A stretch of 19,482 nt of DNA from Micavibrio_B sp044238965 (GCA_044238965.1 JBIICJ010000033.1:1-19482), one strand, 5' to 3'; numbered from the stretch's first letter, positions 1 through 8,013 are shown. Translations and numbers: made by a program. The notes: generated from the letters alone by a model not told the origin.

Positions 1-40
1 CAGAACTCGACGTTATGAATTGTGTTTTTAGACCATGCAT
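1..40 (-). CDS. Possible 5' end of a gene running off the left edge
   Basis: Only 13 codons are visible, reading leftward from an ATG at 40-38 (MHGLKTQFITSSS). I do not recognise the product. The case rests on context: an AAGG ribosome-binding-like sequence (54-51 on the minus strand) lies 10 nt before the ATG, and a strong-looking leftward promoter (99-70) would start transcription near position 63. A second, out-of-frame ATG at 36-34 meets a stop after two codons, so it is not a competitor. With so few codons this could equally be untranslated leader. Confidence 0.25.
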   Translation of the reverse strand, partial: MHGLKTQFITSSS

Positions 41-69
41 GAGGGTAAAACCTTATCTTCTTACCCGAC

Positions 70-99
70 TTTATAAATTAAAAATATTAGTTATGTCAA
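70..99 (-). promoter_or_regulatory. Leftward sigma-70-type promoter beyond the end of phaC
   Basis: On the minus strand there is a perfect -35 TTGACA (99-94), an 18-nt spacer and a -10 TATAAA (75-70). Transcription would begin near 63 and run off the left edge. The site lies just past the phaC stop codon (105-103), so it would drive a separate downstream gene rather than phaC. The expected start, the AAGG at 54-51 and the ATG at 40 are all spaced as in a normal gene start. Confidence 0.45.
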
Positions 100-102
100 T
101 AA

Positions 103-1926
103 TTATTTTAATTTCTTTAAAACATACGTTCCAGGAGCGGGGGCAAGGGATTCCTTCGCTTTGCGGACTTTTACGCGTTTTGAACCCATGTTTTGTAGCC
201 ATTTTGACCAATCTGACCACCATGACCCATGGGTTTGGGCACATTTTCCTAACCATTCATCAGGGTAATCGCGGTCATCAATTTCGCCATCCATCGTCCA
301 GAAATGATATTTATTCGATGCGGGTGGATTGACGACTCCTGCCACGTGACCTGATGCGGATAATACAAATTTCTTTTTCCCGCCCAATAAATGCATACCC
401 TCAAATGTGGCTTTCCACGGCGCGATGTGATCATCTTTGGTGGATAGAAAATATGAAGGCGTCATAATTTTTCGCACGTCAATAGGCGTATTATCAATCG
501 TGATGGCATTTGGTTTGCACAATAAATTATCGCGATACATATTTTTTAAATAAAAACTATGCATGCGCGCAGGCATGTTGGTTGAATCATCATTCCAATA
601 TAATAAATCAAACGGGAATGGTTCTTTGCCGAGTAAATAATTATTCACAACGAATGACCAGATTAAATCATTTGCGCGAAGCATACTGAATGTATTGCGT
701 AATTCACGCCCATCCAAATATCCTTTTTCGGACATTTTCTTTTCTAATTTTTCCAATTGGTCATGATCGGTGAATAATTTTAAATCACCTGAATCGGCAA
801 AATCAATTAAAGTTGTTAAAAATGTGGCTGATGCAATGCGCTTATCTTGTTTATGCGCCGCCATATAGGCGAGCGTAGTGGCAAGCAATGTACCGCCAAT
901 ACAATACCCAACGGCATGAACTGCATTTTCACCTGTTTGATGTTCGATGGTATCGAGCGCCTCAAAAATACCTTCCTTCATATAATCGGAAAATTCTTTG
1001 TTCGCCAATTTGCGTGTGGGGTTTGCCCATGAAATCATAAAGACGGTATGACCCTGATCAACTGCCCATTTCACAAATGAATTATCTTGGCGCATGTCGA
1101 GAATATAATATTTATTAATCCAAGGTGGTATAATGAGGATGGGTGTTTTAAAAACGTTATCAGTTGTAGGTGCGTATTGAATTAATTCAATCAAATCATT
1201 GCGAAACACAACATCCCCAGCAGTTGTAGCTAAATTTTTGCCAACCGCATATTGGATATAATTTGTTTTTGAAATGTCTAAATGTCCGTTGCCGCGTTCT
1301 AAATCTTCGATCAAATTTTCAAGCCCGCGTAATAAATTAGTCCCGTGGCTATTGATTGTTTCACGGATGACTTCGGGGTTGCTAAAGGCAAAATTTGTCG
1401 GCGAGAGCGAGTCTACAAATTGTTTCGTCATAAAATTTAATTTGGCGCGGTCTTGTTTTTCCATGCCATTATTATTTTCAATCGATTTTTGTAAGATATC
1501 ACCCGTTAATAGATATGATTGTTTAATAAAACTGAAAATTGCGTTTTCGTTCCACATCGCATCACGAAACCGACGATCAGATGGGGCAGAGTCGATTACA
1601 TTTTGCGACTCTTCGCCTTTTAATTTTTTTGTGGTTTCAGTAAATAATTCTGACATGCGTTGCCAATAATCAATTTGCAGATCAATAAAAATTTGTGGTT
1701 TTTTTAAACCCGCTTCCCAAAATTTAAATAAAGTTGTGTGAAGATTAAACGGATCCCAGTCTGTATCCTCTATCTGTGCCTCTAAATTTTGTTGGATGAG
1801 GGGGCGAAGGCGTTCCATCAAATTTTGGTATTGTTTTTGAAACACCATCATATCCCCCATGGAATGGGGCTGGTTTTCCGCCTGTGCAACAGGTGGGTTT
1901 TGGTCGGTTTTGGTATTCTGGCTCAT
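103..1926 (-). CDS. phaC: Class I poly(3-hydroxyalkanoate) synthase
   Basis: This 607-residue protein polymerises (R)-3-hydroxyacyl-CoA into polyhydroxyalkanoate storage granules in the cytoplasm. Its length fits the class I (PhaC1) type. Residues about 60-230 look like the N-terminal PhaC domain, followed by an alpha/beta-hydrolase fold. The lipase-like box GYCIGG places the catalytic Cys at 342. The other triad members are Asp499 (in KDDHIAPW) and His527 (in ASGHVAGVVNP); their 28-residue spacing equals that of D480 and H508 in the Cupriavidus enzyme. The W-rich C-terminal part (GSWWSDWSKWL, 567-577) is also typical. The ATG at 1926 is the only sensible start; an AAGG about 13 nt upstream is a poor ribosome site. 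No phasin, phaA/B or depolymerase is adjacent. It diverges from the lipoprotein-hom operon across about 100 nt. Confidence 0.95.
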   Translation of the reverse strand: MSQNTKTDQNPPVAQAENQPHSMGDMMVFQKQYQNLMERLRPLIQQNLEAQIEDTDWDPFNLHTTLFKFWEAGLKKPQIFIDLQIDYWQRMSELFTETTKKLKGEESQNVIDSAPSDRRFRDAMWNENAIFSFIKQSYLLTGDILQKSIENNNGMEKQDRAKLNFMTKQFVDSLSPTNFAFSNPEVIRETINSHGTNLLRGLENLIEDLERGNGHLDISKTNYIQYAVGKNLATTAGDVVFRNDLIELIQYAPTTDNVFKTPILIIPPWINKYYILDMRQDNSFVKWAVDQGHTVFMISWANPTRKLANKEFSDYMKEGIFEALDTIEHQTGENAVHAVGYCIGGTLLATTLAYMAAHKQDKRIASATFLTTLIDFADSGDLKLFTDHDQLEKLEKKMSEKGYLDGRELRNTFSMLRANDLIWSFVVNNYLLGKEPFPFDLLYWNDDSTNMPARMHSFYLKNMYRDNLLCKPNAITIDNTPIDVRKIMTPSYFLSTKDDHIAPWKATFEGMHLLGGKKKFVLSASGHVAGVVNPPASNKYHFWTMDGEIDDRDYPDEWLGKCAQTHGSWWSDWSKWLQNMGSKRVKVRKAKESLAPAPGTYVLKKLK

Positions 1927-2028
1927 GGGGTCAAAAATGCCTTAATATTGAATAAAATCAAGAGGGATATGGATAGATTTGAAATATATGTTTAACCTCT
2001 TGCGCAAACGAATTGTTTAGGCTTGAAT

Positions 2029-2502
2029 ATGCATATTATGACTCGTGTTCTTTTGCTCCTTCTGTCGTCTGTGTTATGTCTGTCCGCCTGCGTGACGACA
2101 GGCAAGGCCGTTGATCGCCAGAAAACAACAACACAATCTAATAATAAATTGAGTATGATCGATATTTCGCGTGGGTTATCAGACGGTGCGGTTGATGTCT
2201 ATGAATCCGAAGGGCCGTTGCTCACGAAACCAGTACCGCCATCGGGTAAACATTTTTCAAATGCGAGTGTACCCGTCAGCAAAGATATATTGACGAATGA
2301 TCCCAGTGTTGTGATTTATGATTCCAGTACAGGACAACCGATTCAAACGCGCACAGAAAATAATTTGCTCAGTCAAGACGAATTAGAACCGCCCATTCCG
2401 CCAATTGATTTACCCGATCTGCAACCACCCGTTGAGGCTTTGGGTGAATTGCCATCGCCTTTTGACAAGGATGGTAATTTATTACCCGATGAAAAGCTAT
2501 GA
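2029..2502 (+). CDS. Small lipoprotein of unknown function upstream of hom
   Basis: From the ATG at 2029 this is 157 residues. It begins with a short charged segment and a Leu-rich helix ending in a lipobox (LSAC, Cys21), so it is predicted to be cleaved by signal peptidase II and anchored in the outer or inner membrane. The mature part is polar, becomes proline-rich after about residue 120, and has no enzyme motif I recognise. I chose ATG 2029 because AGG at 2019-2021 lies 7 nt upstream; a TTG at 2023 and an ATG at 2038 are alternatives, and all keep the lipobox. Its TGA overlaps the hom ATG (ATGA, 2499-2502), which suggests co-transcription and translational coupling. The family is unknown to me and a link to amino-acid synthesis is only positional. 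Confidence 0.75.
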   Translation: MHIMTRVLLLLLSSVLCLSACVTTGKAVDRQKTTTQSNNKLSMIDISRGLSDGAVDVYESEGPLLTKPVPPSGKHFSNASVPVSKDILTNDPSVVIYDSSTGQPIQTRTENNLLSQDELEPPIPPIDLPDLQPPVEALGELPSPFDKDGNLLPDEKL

Positions 2503-3788
2503 AATCAGTGCGCATCGCCATCGCAGGTTTGGGTAATGTGGGGGCTGGCGTTGGTCAATTATTGGAAAAAAATCATAGTTTAATTGCTGATCATACGAAT
2601 TGTGATATCCAAATTTCCGCGGTGTCTGCACGATCAAAAACTAAAGATCGTGGCTTTGATTTATCAAACGTCACATGGCACGAAGATCCGTTACATCTTT
2701 TAAATGATAAACCTGACATTTTATGCGAATTAGTTGGCGGTGACGAAGGTGTTGCTTATGAATTAGTGCGCGCGGCACTATTACAAAAAATTCCTGTGGT
2801 AACGGCGAATAAGGCACTCATGTCAAAACATGGCGTTGAACTCGCACAATTGGCCGAACAAAATAATGTGCCATTATGTTTCGAAGGGGCGGTTGCGGGC
2901 GGTATTCCTGTGATCAAATTAATCCGTGAAGGTTTAGCGGCGAATAAGATTTCAAAATTATATGGTATTCTAAACGGCACGTGTAATTATATTTTGACGA
3001 CGATGCAATCAACAGGTCGGTCATTTGATGACGTCTTAAGCGAGGCGCAAGCAAAAGGGTACGCTGAAGCTAACCCAATGCTTGATGTTGATGGGTTTGA
3101 TACAGCGCATAAATTGTCACTGCTTGTGGCGCTTGCCTTTGGCGTGAATCCTGATACGTCGCACATGCCAATTTTTGGTATTCGCCCGATTAAATCCGAA
3201 GATATTCATGTAGCTGATGAACTTGGATATCGTATTAAGCTTATTGGATCATCATCTCTTTCACCGAACGGTAAAATTTTGCAATCGGTTGAACCATCTT
3301 TGGTTCCGAAAACATCATCGCTTGCACATGTGCCGCATGTTTTAAATGCGGTCTATACAATTGCTGATCCTGTAGGGTCGAGCTTTATCGAAGGGCGCGG
3401 GGCAGGTGCGGGGCCAACGGCATCGGCAGTTGTGGCTGATATCATTGATGTTTTAAACAATCGTTGTACATATCCATTTTTAAAACCCATTGCTAAAATT
3501 AAAGCAATGGAAAGATTGCCTGATAAAGATTTTGAAGGTTCTTACTATGTACGTTTGATGGTGAAAGATCAGCCTGGTGTGATTGCTGACATTTCCGCAA
3601 TCTTACGTGATCAAAAAATTTCAATTGAAAGTTTAATTCAACGTGGACGTGACCCACTGCACCCTGTCATGGTTGTGTTCACAACTCATGAATGCATGCG
3701 CGATAAATTATTAAAAGCTATGAATGCGATTGGACAATTAGATACTGTATCCGAAACCCCATTTTTTATGCCAATTTTAGATATTTAG
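2499..3788 (+). CDS. hom: Homoserine dehydrogenase with C-terminal ACT domain
   Basis: This 429-residue enzyme reduces aspartate-semialdehyde to homoserine with NAD(P)H, the branch step towards threonine and methionine. The N-terminal Rossmann motif GLGNVGAGVG spans residues 10-19. VTANK puts the conserved Lys at 105. The signature segment includes GILNGTCNYIL (156-166), Glu190 and GFDTAHK (Asp201, Lys205); the Glu-to-Asp-to-Lys spacing matches the yeast enzyme (E208, D219, K223). Residues about 348-425 form an ACT domain (VKDQPGVIADI), so feedback regulation by an amino acid, usually threonine, is expected but not shown. It is a monofunctional dehydrogenase with no aspartokinase fused. The ATG overlaps the stop of the upstream lipoprotein gene. 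The order hom-glpX-recJ recurs in alphaproteobacteria. Confidence 0.96.
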   Translation: MKSVRIAIAGLGNVGAGVGQLLEKNHSLIADHTNCDIQISAVSARSKTKDRGFDLSNVTWHEDPLHLLNDKPDILCELVGGDEGVAYELVRAALLQKIPVVTANKALMSKHGVELAQLAEQNNVPLCFEGAVAGGIPVIKLIREGLAANKISKLYGILNGTCNYILTTMQSTGRSFDDVLSEAQAKGYAEANPMLDVDGFDTAHKLSLLVALAFGVNPDTSHMPIFGIRPIKSEDIHVADELGYRIKLIGSSSLSPNGKILQSVEPSLVPKTSSLAHVPHVLNAVYTIADPVGSSFIEGRGAGAGPTASAVVADIIDVLNNRCTYPFLKPIAKIKAMERLPDKDFEGSYYVRLMVKDQPGVIADISAILRDQKISIESLIQRGRDPLHPVMVVFTTHECMRDKLLKAMNAIGQLDTVSETPFFMPILDI

Positions 3789-3795
3789 CAGCCTG

Positions 3796-3821
3796 AAATA
3801 TTGTGAATTACCTCAATATTT
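3796..3821 (+). terminator. AT-rich hairpin between hom and glpX, possible weak terminator
   Basis: A perfect 8-bp inverted repeat (AAATATTG at 3796-3803, CAATATTT at 3814-3821) encloses a 10-nt loop, 8 nt past the hom stop. A run of five T follows at 3829-3833, but 7 nt away from the stem. With only one G-C pair the stem is weak, so termination may be partial or absent; it could instead be an mRNA-end or processing hairpin. Confidence 0.25.
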
Positions 3822-3859
3822 ATATGTGTTTTTGACGTTGATTGGTCTATCATTGAACC

Positions 3860-4861
3860 ATGTCAGCAAAACTTCATAATAATAATCTCTATCATTCCGA
3901 AATTATGGATCGTAACCTTGCCCTTGAGGCTGTGCGCGTGACCGAAGCTGCCGCACTCGCCGCATCACTTCAGGTTGGTCGCGGCAATGAAACCGAAGCT
4001 GATCGCGTCGCAGTCGATGCGATGCGCGTTACATTAAATTCATTATCAATTTCGGGTAAGGTTGTGATCGGCGAAGGTGAGCGTGACGAAGCACCGATGT
4101 TATATATCGGCGAAGAGGTGGGAACACATAACGGCCCGCGCGTTGATATCGCGCTTGACCCGCTCGAAGGCACAACCATCACCGCGAATGGTGGTCAGAA
4201 CGCTCTTGCGGTTTTGGCAATGACGGATCAGGGTGGATTTTTACATGCGCCCGATACCTATATGCAAAAATTGGCGGTGGGTACGGGCATATCGCTGAAC
4301 AGCATTGATTTAGATGCACCGCCAAAGGATATTTTAGCACGTGTTGCTCGCGAAAAAGACGCGCATATCGAAGATTTATTGGTTTGTATTCTCAATCGTC
4401 CGCGTCATGAAACTTTGATCAAACAAGTTCGTGAAACAGGTGCGCGCATTATGTTGATTCAAGATGGTGATGTGTCGGCGGTCATCGCAACCACCGACCC
4501 CGACAAAGGCATTGATGTTTATATGGGCACTGGCGGTGCGCCCGAAGGCGTATTGGGCGCGGCGGCGTTGCAATGTGTTGGCGGGTCGATGCTCGGGCGT
4601 TTGATCTTCCGCAATGATGGCGAAAAGGCGCGCGCAGAAAAAGTTGGTATCACAGATTTTAATCGTATTTATACGACGTCTGATTTGGCACGTGGTGAAA
4701 ATGTTATGTTTGCCGCCACGGGCGTCACCGATGGCACATTGCTCAAAGGTGTGCGCCGTTTTGCGGGTGGTGCGACCACACAATCCATTGTTTTGCGTTC
4801 TAAATCAGGTACAACGCGCATTATCGACTCCAAACATAATTTTACTCGTAAACCAGAATAA
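3860..4861 (+). CDS. glpX: Fructose-1,6-bisphosphatase, class II (GlpX)
   Basis: This 333-residue, metal-dependent cytosolic phosphatase converts fructose 1,6-bisphosphate to fructose 6-phosphate in gluconeogenesis; some relatives also act on sedoheptulose 1,7-bisphosphate. Family motifs appear in order: ADRVAVDAM (Asp48), VIGEGERDEAPM (68-80), ALDPLEGTT (Asp100, Glu103) and GGAPEGV (Glu229). These correspond to the metal and substrate ligands of E. coli GlpX (D33, D85, E88, E213). The first 15 residues have no counterpart in E. coli, and an ATG at 3905 (Met16) lines up with its start. Neither start has a clear ribosome site; I keep the first, upstream one. A TATCAT at 3848-3853 resembles a -10 but has no good -35. 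The gene lies between hom and recJ, an alphaproteobacterial arrangement. Confidence 0.95.
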   Translation: MSAKLHNNNLYHSEIMDRNLALEAVRVTEAAALAASLQVGRGNETEADRVAVDAMRVTLNSLSISGKVVIGEGERDEAPMLYIGEEVGTHNGPRVDIALDPLEGTTITANGGQNALAVLAMTDQGGFLHAPDTYMQKLAVGTGISLNSIDLDAPPKDILARVAREKDAHIEDLLVCILNRPRHETLIKQVRETGARIMLIQDGDVSAVIATTDPDKGIDVYMGTGGAPEGVLGAAALQCVGGSMLGRLIFRNDGEKARAEKVGITDFNRIYTTSDLARGENVMFAATGVTDGTLLKGVRRFAGGATTQSIVLRSKSGTTRIIDSKHNFTRKPE

Positions 4862-4872
4862 CGGATTTTCCT

Positions 4873-6693
4873 ATGACGCCTGTGTTCAATATGCCGCCAT
4901 CAATTTTGCAATCACAATGGGTGATGCCCGATGTGAATGATGATGATATTTCACAAATTATTCGTGATCATGGCGTGCCTGAAATTGTGGCGCGGTTATT
5001 GACCGCCCGCGCCGTAAAATCAGACGGCGTGCAAGAATTTTTAAACCCGACATTGTCACAACATTTCCCCAACCCATTAAAATTGCGTGATATGGAACAT
5101 TGCGCCAATTATGTTGCTGATAATATTGTCATGGGTAAAAAATTCGGCGCACTATGTGACTTTGATGTTGATGGATCAACTTCGGCGGCGATTTTAATCA
5201 AATTTTTTCGTGGTTTTGGGCGCGAATTACCAATTTATATTCCTGATCGTTTATCCGATGGTTACGGGCCAAACGCAAAGGCATTGCAATCATTAAAACA
5301 ACAAGGATGCGATATTGTATTCATTGTTGATTGCGGCACAACCGCGTTTGAACCCATTGCCTATGCGCGATCAATTGGTTTGGATGTAATTGTTCTTGAT
5401 CACCATGAACCCGCAGATACATTTCCCGATGTGAATTATATCATCAACCCGAAACGCCGTGATGATGATAGCGGGTATTCCATGCTTGCCGCTTGCGGCG
5501 TTGCATTTTTAACATGCGTTGCGATTAACACTGCGCTTCGTCAGAAAAATTTTTACGCGCAGAATAATATTACTGAACCGCAACTCAAGAGAAATCTTGA
5601 TCTTGTAGCATTGGGTACGGTGTGCGATATGGTGCCACTCACGGGGCCAAACCGATTATTGGTGCGGGCAGGTTTTGATCAAATGGCGCGCATGGAAAAT
5701 GTGGGGTTAAAGGCGTTATGCGCTGTTGGCAACATTAAAAAACCACCCACGCCAGAAGATGCAGGTTATGTGTTGGGCCCACGCATTAATGCGGGGTCAC
5801 GCGTGCATTTATCTGATTTAGGTGCAAAATTATTGGCGTGCGATGATGCCGAAGAAGCCAATAATCTCGCATGGCATTTAAATGATTGTAATGTAAAACG
5901 CCGTTCGCTTCAGGCGGATATGCTGAAGGAAGCTGTATTCCAAGTGGAGCGTTACGGCCTTGCCGATAAACCTCTCATCATGGTGTCTGATCCATCATGG
6001 CATGTGGGTTTAAATGGTTTGGTCGCGGGACAATTAAAAGAACGGTATGGCAAACCCGCCTGCGTGATTGCATTCGCAACTGGCGAGAGTGAAAAATTGG
6101 AAGGGCGTGGTTCGGGACGTTCTATCGCTGGGTTTAATCTTGCGGCATTATTTATGCGCGCGCATGAAAAAGGTTTGTTATTAAAAGGTGGCGGGCATGC
6201 GATGGCGGCGGGATTTACCGTTGATCCTGCTCATATTGATGCGTTACATGAATTCTTTTTAACTGAGGCAGAAGTCATCGCACAAAACCAAAATTTTATC
6301 ACGCAAGAACGTATTGACGGTGTGATGTCATTGCGCGGATTAAAACCAAATTTTATTCACATGCTTGAAAAAAATATCGGGCCCTTCGGGCAACAAAATC
6401 CTGAACCGCGATTTGTTATTCCATCGGCGCGGATTGTGATGGCCGATATTGTTGGTGAAAAACATGTACGCTTACAAATAACTGAACGGGAAGGCGGGGT
6501 ACGTATGAAAGCCATCGCCTTTGGCGCAGTGGAAACTGATTTGGGGGCATTATTATTGGGTGCGCGCAATGGGCCTGAATTGCATTTAATGGGGCAATTT
6601 AAGGTCAATGAATGGAACGGGTCAGAATCGGTTGAATTTCATGTGATGGATGCCGTGTATGCGACCTCTGTGCCTATTGAACAAGTTGCCTAA
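4873..6693 (+). CDS. recJ: Single-stranded-DNA-specific exonuclease RecJ
   Basis: RecJ degrades single-stranded DNA 5' to 3' in recombination, RecF-pathway and mismatch repair. At 606 residues it is the normal length. DHH-family motifs are visible in order: CDFDVDGSTS (95-104, with Asp96, Asp98 and Asp100), IVDCGT (151-156), LDHHE (175-179), DLVALGTVCDMVPL (243-256), and the DHHA1 signature GGGHAMAAGF (439-448). The C-terminal 100 or so residues fit the OB-fold domain of RecJ. The gene starts 11 nt after glpX and is probably in the same transcript. The first ATG (4873) is used; the N-terminal WVMPD segment typical of RecJ begins at residue 16, so the start cannot be much later. Confidence 0.95.
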   Translation: MTPVFNMPPSILQSQWVMPDVNDDDISQIIRDHGVPEIVARLLTARAVKSDGVQEFLNPTLSQHFPNPLKLRDMEHCANYVADNIVMGKKFGALCDFDVDGSTSAAILIKFFRGFGRELPIYIPDRLSDGYGPNAKALQSLKQQGCDIVFIVDCGTTAFEPIAYARSIGLDVIVLDHHEPADTFPDVNYIINPKRRDDDSGYSMLAACGVAFLTCVAINTALRQKNFYAQNNITEPQLKRNLDLVALGTVCDMVPLTGPNRLLVRAGFDQMARMENVGLKALCAVGNIKKPPTPEDAGYVLGPRINAGSRVHLSDLGAKLLACDDAEEANNLAWHLNDCNVKRRSLQADMLKEAVFQVERYGLADKPLIMVSDPSWHVGLNGLVAGQLKERYGKPACVIAFATGESEKLEGRGSGRSIAGFNLAALFMRAHEKGLLLKGGGHAMAAGFTVDPAHIDALHEFFLTEAEVIAQNQNFITQERIDGVMSLRGLKPNFIHMLEKNIGPFGQQNPEPRFVIPSARIVMADIVGEKHVRLQITEREGGVRMKAIAFGAVETDLGALLLGARNGPELHLMGQFKVNEWNGSESVEFHVMDAVYATSVPIEQVA

Positions 6694-6746
6694 ATTTATG
6701 CGCAAAAGCCTGTAAAATGTGTTTTTTGTGAGATGTAAATTAGGGC

Positions 6747-6775
6747 TTGATTTTTACGCCGTGCGCCCTTATAAA
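6747..6775 (+). promoter_or_regulatory. Promoter of tRNA-Glu
   Basis: The site has -35 TTGATT (6747-6752, preceded by C, giving the CTTGA form common in alphaproteobacteria), a 17-nt spacer and -10 TATAAA (6770-6775). Predicted transcription starts near 6782, giving a short leader before the mature tRNA 5' end at 6801. The spacing is ideal and no other -10-like sequence is as well placed. Confidence 0.65.
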
Positions 6776-6800
6776 ACCGTCTCACTAAGGTCAAATCGAA

Positions 6801-6876
6801 GTCCCCTTCGTCTAGAGGCCTAGGACACCTCCCTTTCACGGAGGCGACACGGGTTCGAATCCCGTAGGGGACGCCA
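6801..6876 (+). tRNA. tRNA-Glu (anticodon UUC)
   Basis: This is a complete 76-nt cloverleaf. The acceptor stem GTCCCCT pairs with AGGGGAC, the discriminator is G, and CCA is encoded (6874-6876). The anticodon stem CCTCC/GGAGG (6828-6832 and 6840-6844) holds a 7-nt loop with TTC at 6835-6837. The T loop GGTTCGAATCC is canonical. It sits alone between recJ and the sigma-factor gene. Confidence 0.97.
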
Positions 6877-6879
6877 GTT

Positions 6880-6896
6880 GACTGTATTTTACAGTC
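6880..6896 (+). terminator. Hairpin directly after tRNA-Glu
   Basis: A perfect 7-bp inverted repeat, GACTGTA (6880-6886) and TACAGTC (6890-6896), with a 3-nt loop begins 4 nt after the encoded CCA. No T-run follows closely, so it is not a classic intrinsic terminator. It may act as a processing or 3'-end stop hairpin, or be a small operator in the leader of the following sigma-factor gene. Confidence 0.35.
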
Positions 6897-6984
6897 CGAT
6901 AAAATCCGAAAATTCTTGCTCTTTTATCTCAATTCAGTCTATTTTCACCATACATATAGTCTTTTATCTGCGTTGAGGAAACAA

Positions 6985-7897
6985 ATGTCATCACCATATA
7001 GCCATGGTAAGTCGAGAGCATCACCCTCTTTAAAAGGTAAGTACAGACAAGTTGTGGGGCTAACGCAAGATGAGGAATATAGTCTAATAGCATCCGTACA
7101 AGTATATGATGATAAAAAAGCTCTACAAAAACTCATCGATTCTTTTGATTTATTTATTCGACGCATTTCAAATGAATTCGCACGAAGAAGCGGTCTTGAT
7201 GCCGAAGACGTTTATCAAGAGGGTCTAGTTGGGTTTATTACCAGTGTTAAAAAATTTGATATTGAAACTGGGAACAGGCTTTCAACTTATGCGCATCATT
7301 GGATAGCGCAAGCCGCACGCGATTATACACAAAATAATAATAAAATTGAAAATGTTCCAGTACGTATTCCTGTAAGTGCGCGTATAAAATTGAGGGAATA
7401 TAGAGCCTATTTACAGTCAAATGGATTAGATGAAAAAAAACTATCACTACAACAAATTAAGGATATTGCAAAAGGATTGGGCACTACATTTGATGTGATA
7501 TCAAGCGCTAGGCAGACATTTTCCGTTTCGGCGCGTGTTCCAATTGATGCCCCAATTCATAATAGTGAAGACAATTCCCAAACATATGGTGATTTTTTAT
7601 CAGATACTTCAGAATCAGCGTTTGATATTTTGAACGATCAAATGGGCAAAGAGCTATTAACATCATTAATAAATGATGCAAAATTAACAGATCGAGAGAG
7701 AGATTTTCGCGCGGCGTCGTTTACATGATGAGCCAGATACATTGGAAATCTTGGCGCAAGAATATAATGTTTCCAGAGAACGGATACGCCAAATTGAAGA
7801 GAAGGCGCTTGGAAAATTGAGGCGCGCCGTAAAGTTCTATATGCGTAATTTTATTGGAAATGAAAATGGCCGAATGAATGAATTGGGTATCTTATAA
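6985..7897 (+). pseudogene. RpoH-like sigma factor, frame broken before region 4
   Basis: From ATG 6985 (GAGGAA 4-6 nt upstream; a TTG at 6916 is an unlikely start) the first frame runs to a TGA at 7726-7728. It shows sigma-70 region 1.2/2 features: LTQDEEY near residue 26, DVYQEGLVGF, VKKFDIETGNRLSTYAHHWI, then a region-3-like stretch ending LTDRERD. The missing continuation is in the +1 frame up to a TAA at 7895-7897: ARRRLHDEPDTLEILAQEY then NVSRERIRQIEEKALGKLR, a complete region 4.2 helix-turn-helix. RpoH spacing (RERxI..xRRL) is restored if two bases are missing near 7703-7707; the joined protein would be about 304 residues, the usual RpoH length. The usual RpoH box after region 2 is not recognisable, so this is a diverged paralogue rather than the main heat-shock factor. 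It uses AGA/ATA codons more than its neighbours. Whether it is a true pseudogene, a recoded gene or a sequencing error is open. Confidence 0.75.
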
Positions 7898-7953
7898 ATA
7901 ATTTACATAATTTAATAAAAGTGGCTATTTTCGAATAAATATATCCTTTTCAC

Positions 7954-7980
7954 TTGATTATTGGGTTTGAATTATATACT
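7954..7980 (+). promoter_or_regulatory. Candidate promoter of the rpmF operon
   Basis: The -35 candidate is CTTGATT (TTGATT at 7954-7959) and the -10 is TATACT (7975-7980), with a 15-nt spacer (16 if the -35 is taken as CTTGAT). The predicted start is near 7987, leaving a leader of about 27 nt that carries the AAGGA ribosome site at 8000-8004. The spacer is slightly short, but the site matches the CTTGA-type -35 seen before tRNA-Glu. Confidence 0.45.
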
Positions 7981-8013
7981 AAGAGGCTTCGAAAATTATA
8001 AGGATTCACGAAA

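Noticed and set aside
43..66. Inverted repeat GGGTAA/TTACCC as a phaC terminator
   Set aside because: Only 6 bp with a 12-nt loop and no T-run in either direction; it also overlaps the expected leader of the leftward transcript.
15..332. Plus-strand open frame of 105 codons at the left edge
   Set aside because: Mostly antisense to the 3' end of phaC, with no ribosome site and no recognisable protein; it is a shadow.
1274..1669. 131-codon plus-strand open frame
   Set aside because: Lies wholly antisense within phaC, whose motifs are unambiguous.
3832..3853. TTGACG and TATCAT as a glpX promoter
   Set aside because: The spacer is only about 10 nt, and no other suitable -35 is present.
4376..4783. 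135-codon minus-strand open frame
   Set aside because: Antisense to glpX; low-complexity His/Thr/Arg composition typical of a shadow frame.
6801..6876. tRNA-Glu and tRNA-Pro as attachment sites of an integrated element
   Set aside because: No integrase gene and no second copy of either tRNA 3' end seen in the window.
7702..7728. Programmed +1 frameshift as the firm explanation for the split sigma gene
   Set aside because: UUU-C is a possible slippery codon, but no stimulatory element is evident, the stop lies six codons later, and the product would be one residue short of normal spacing; kept only as an alternative.
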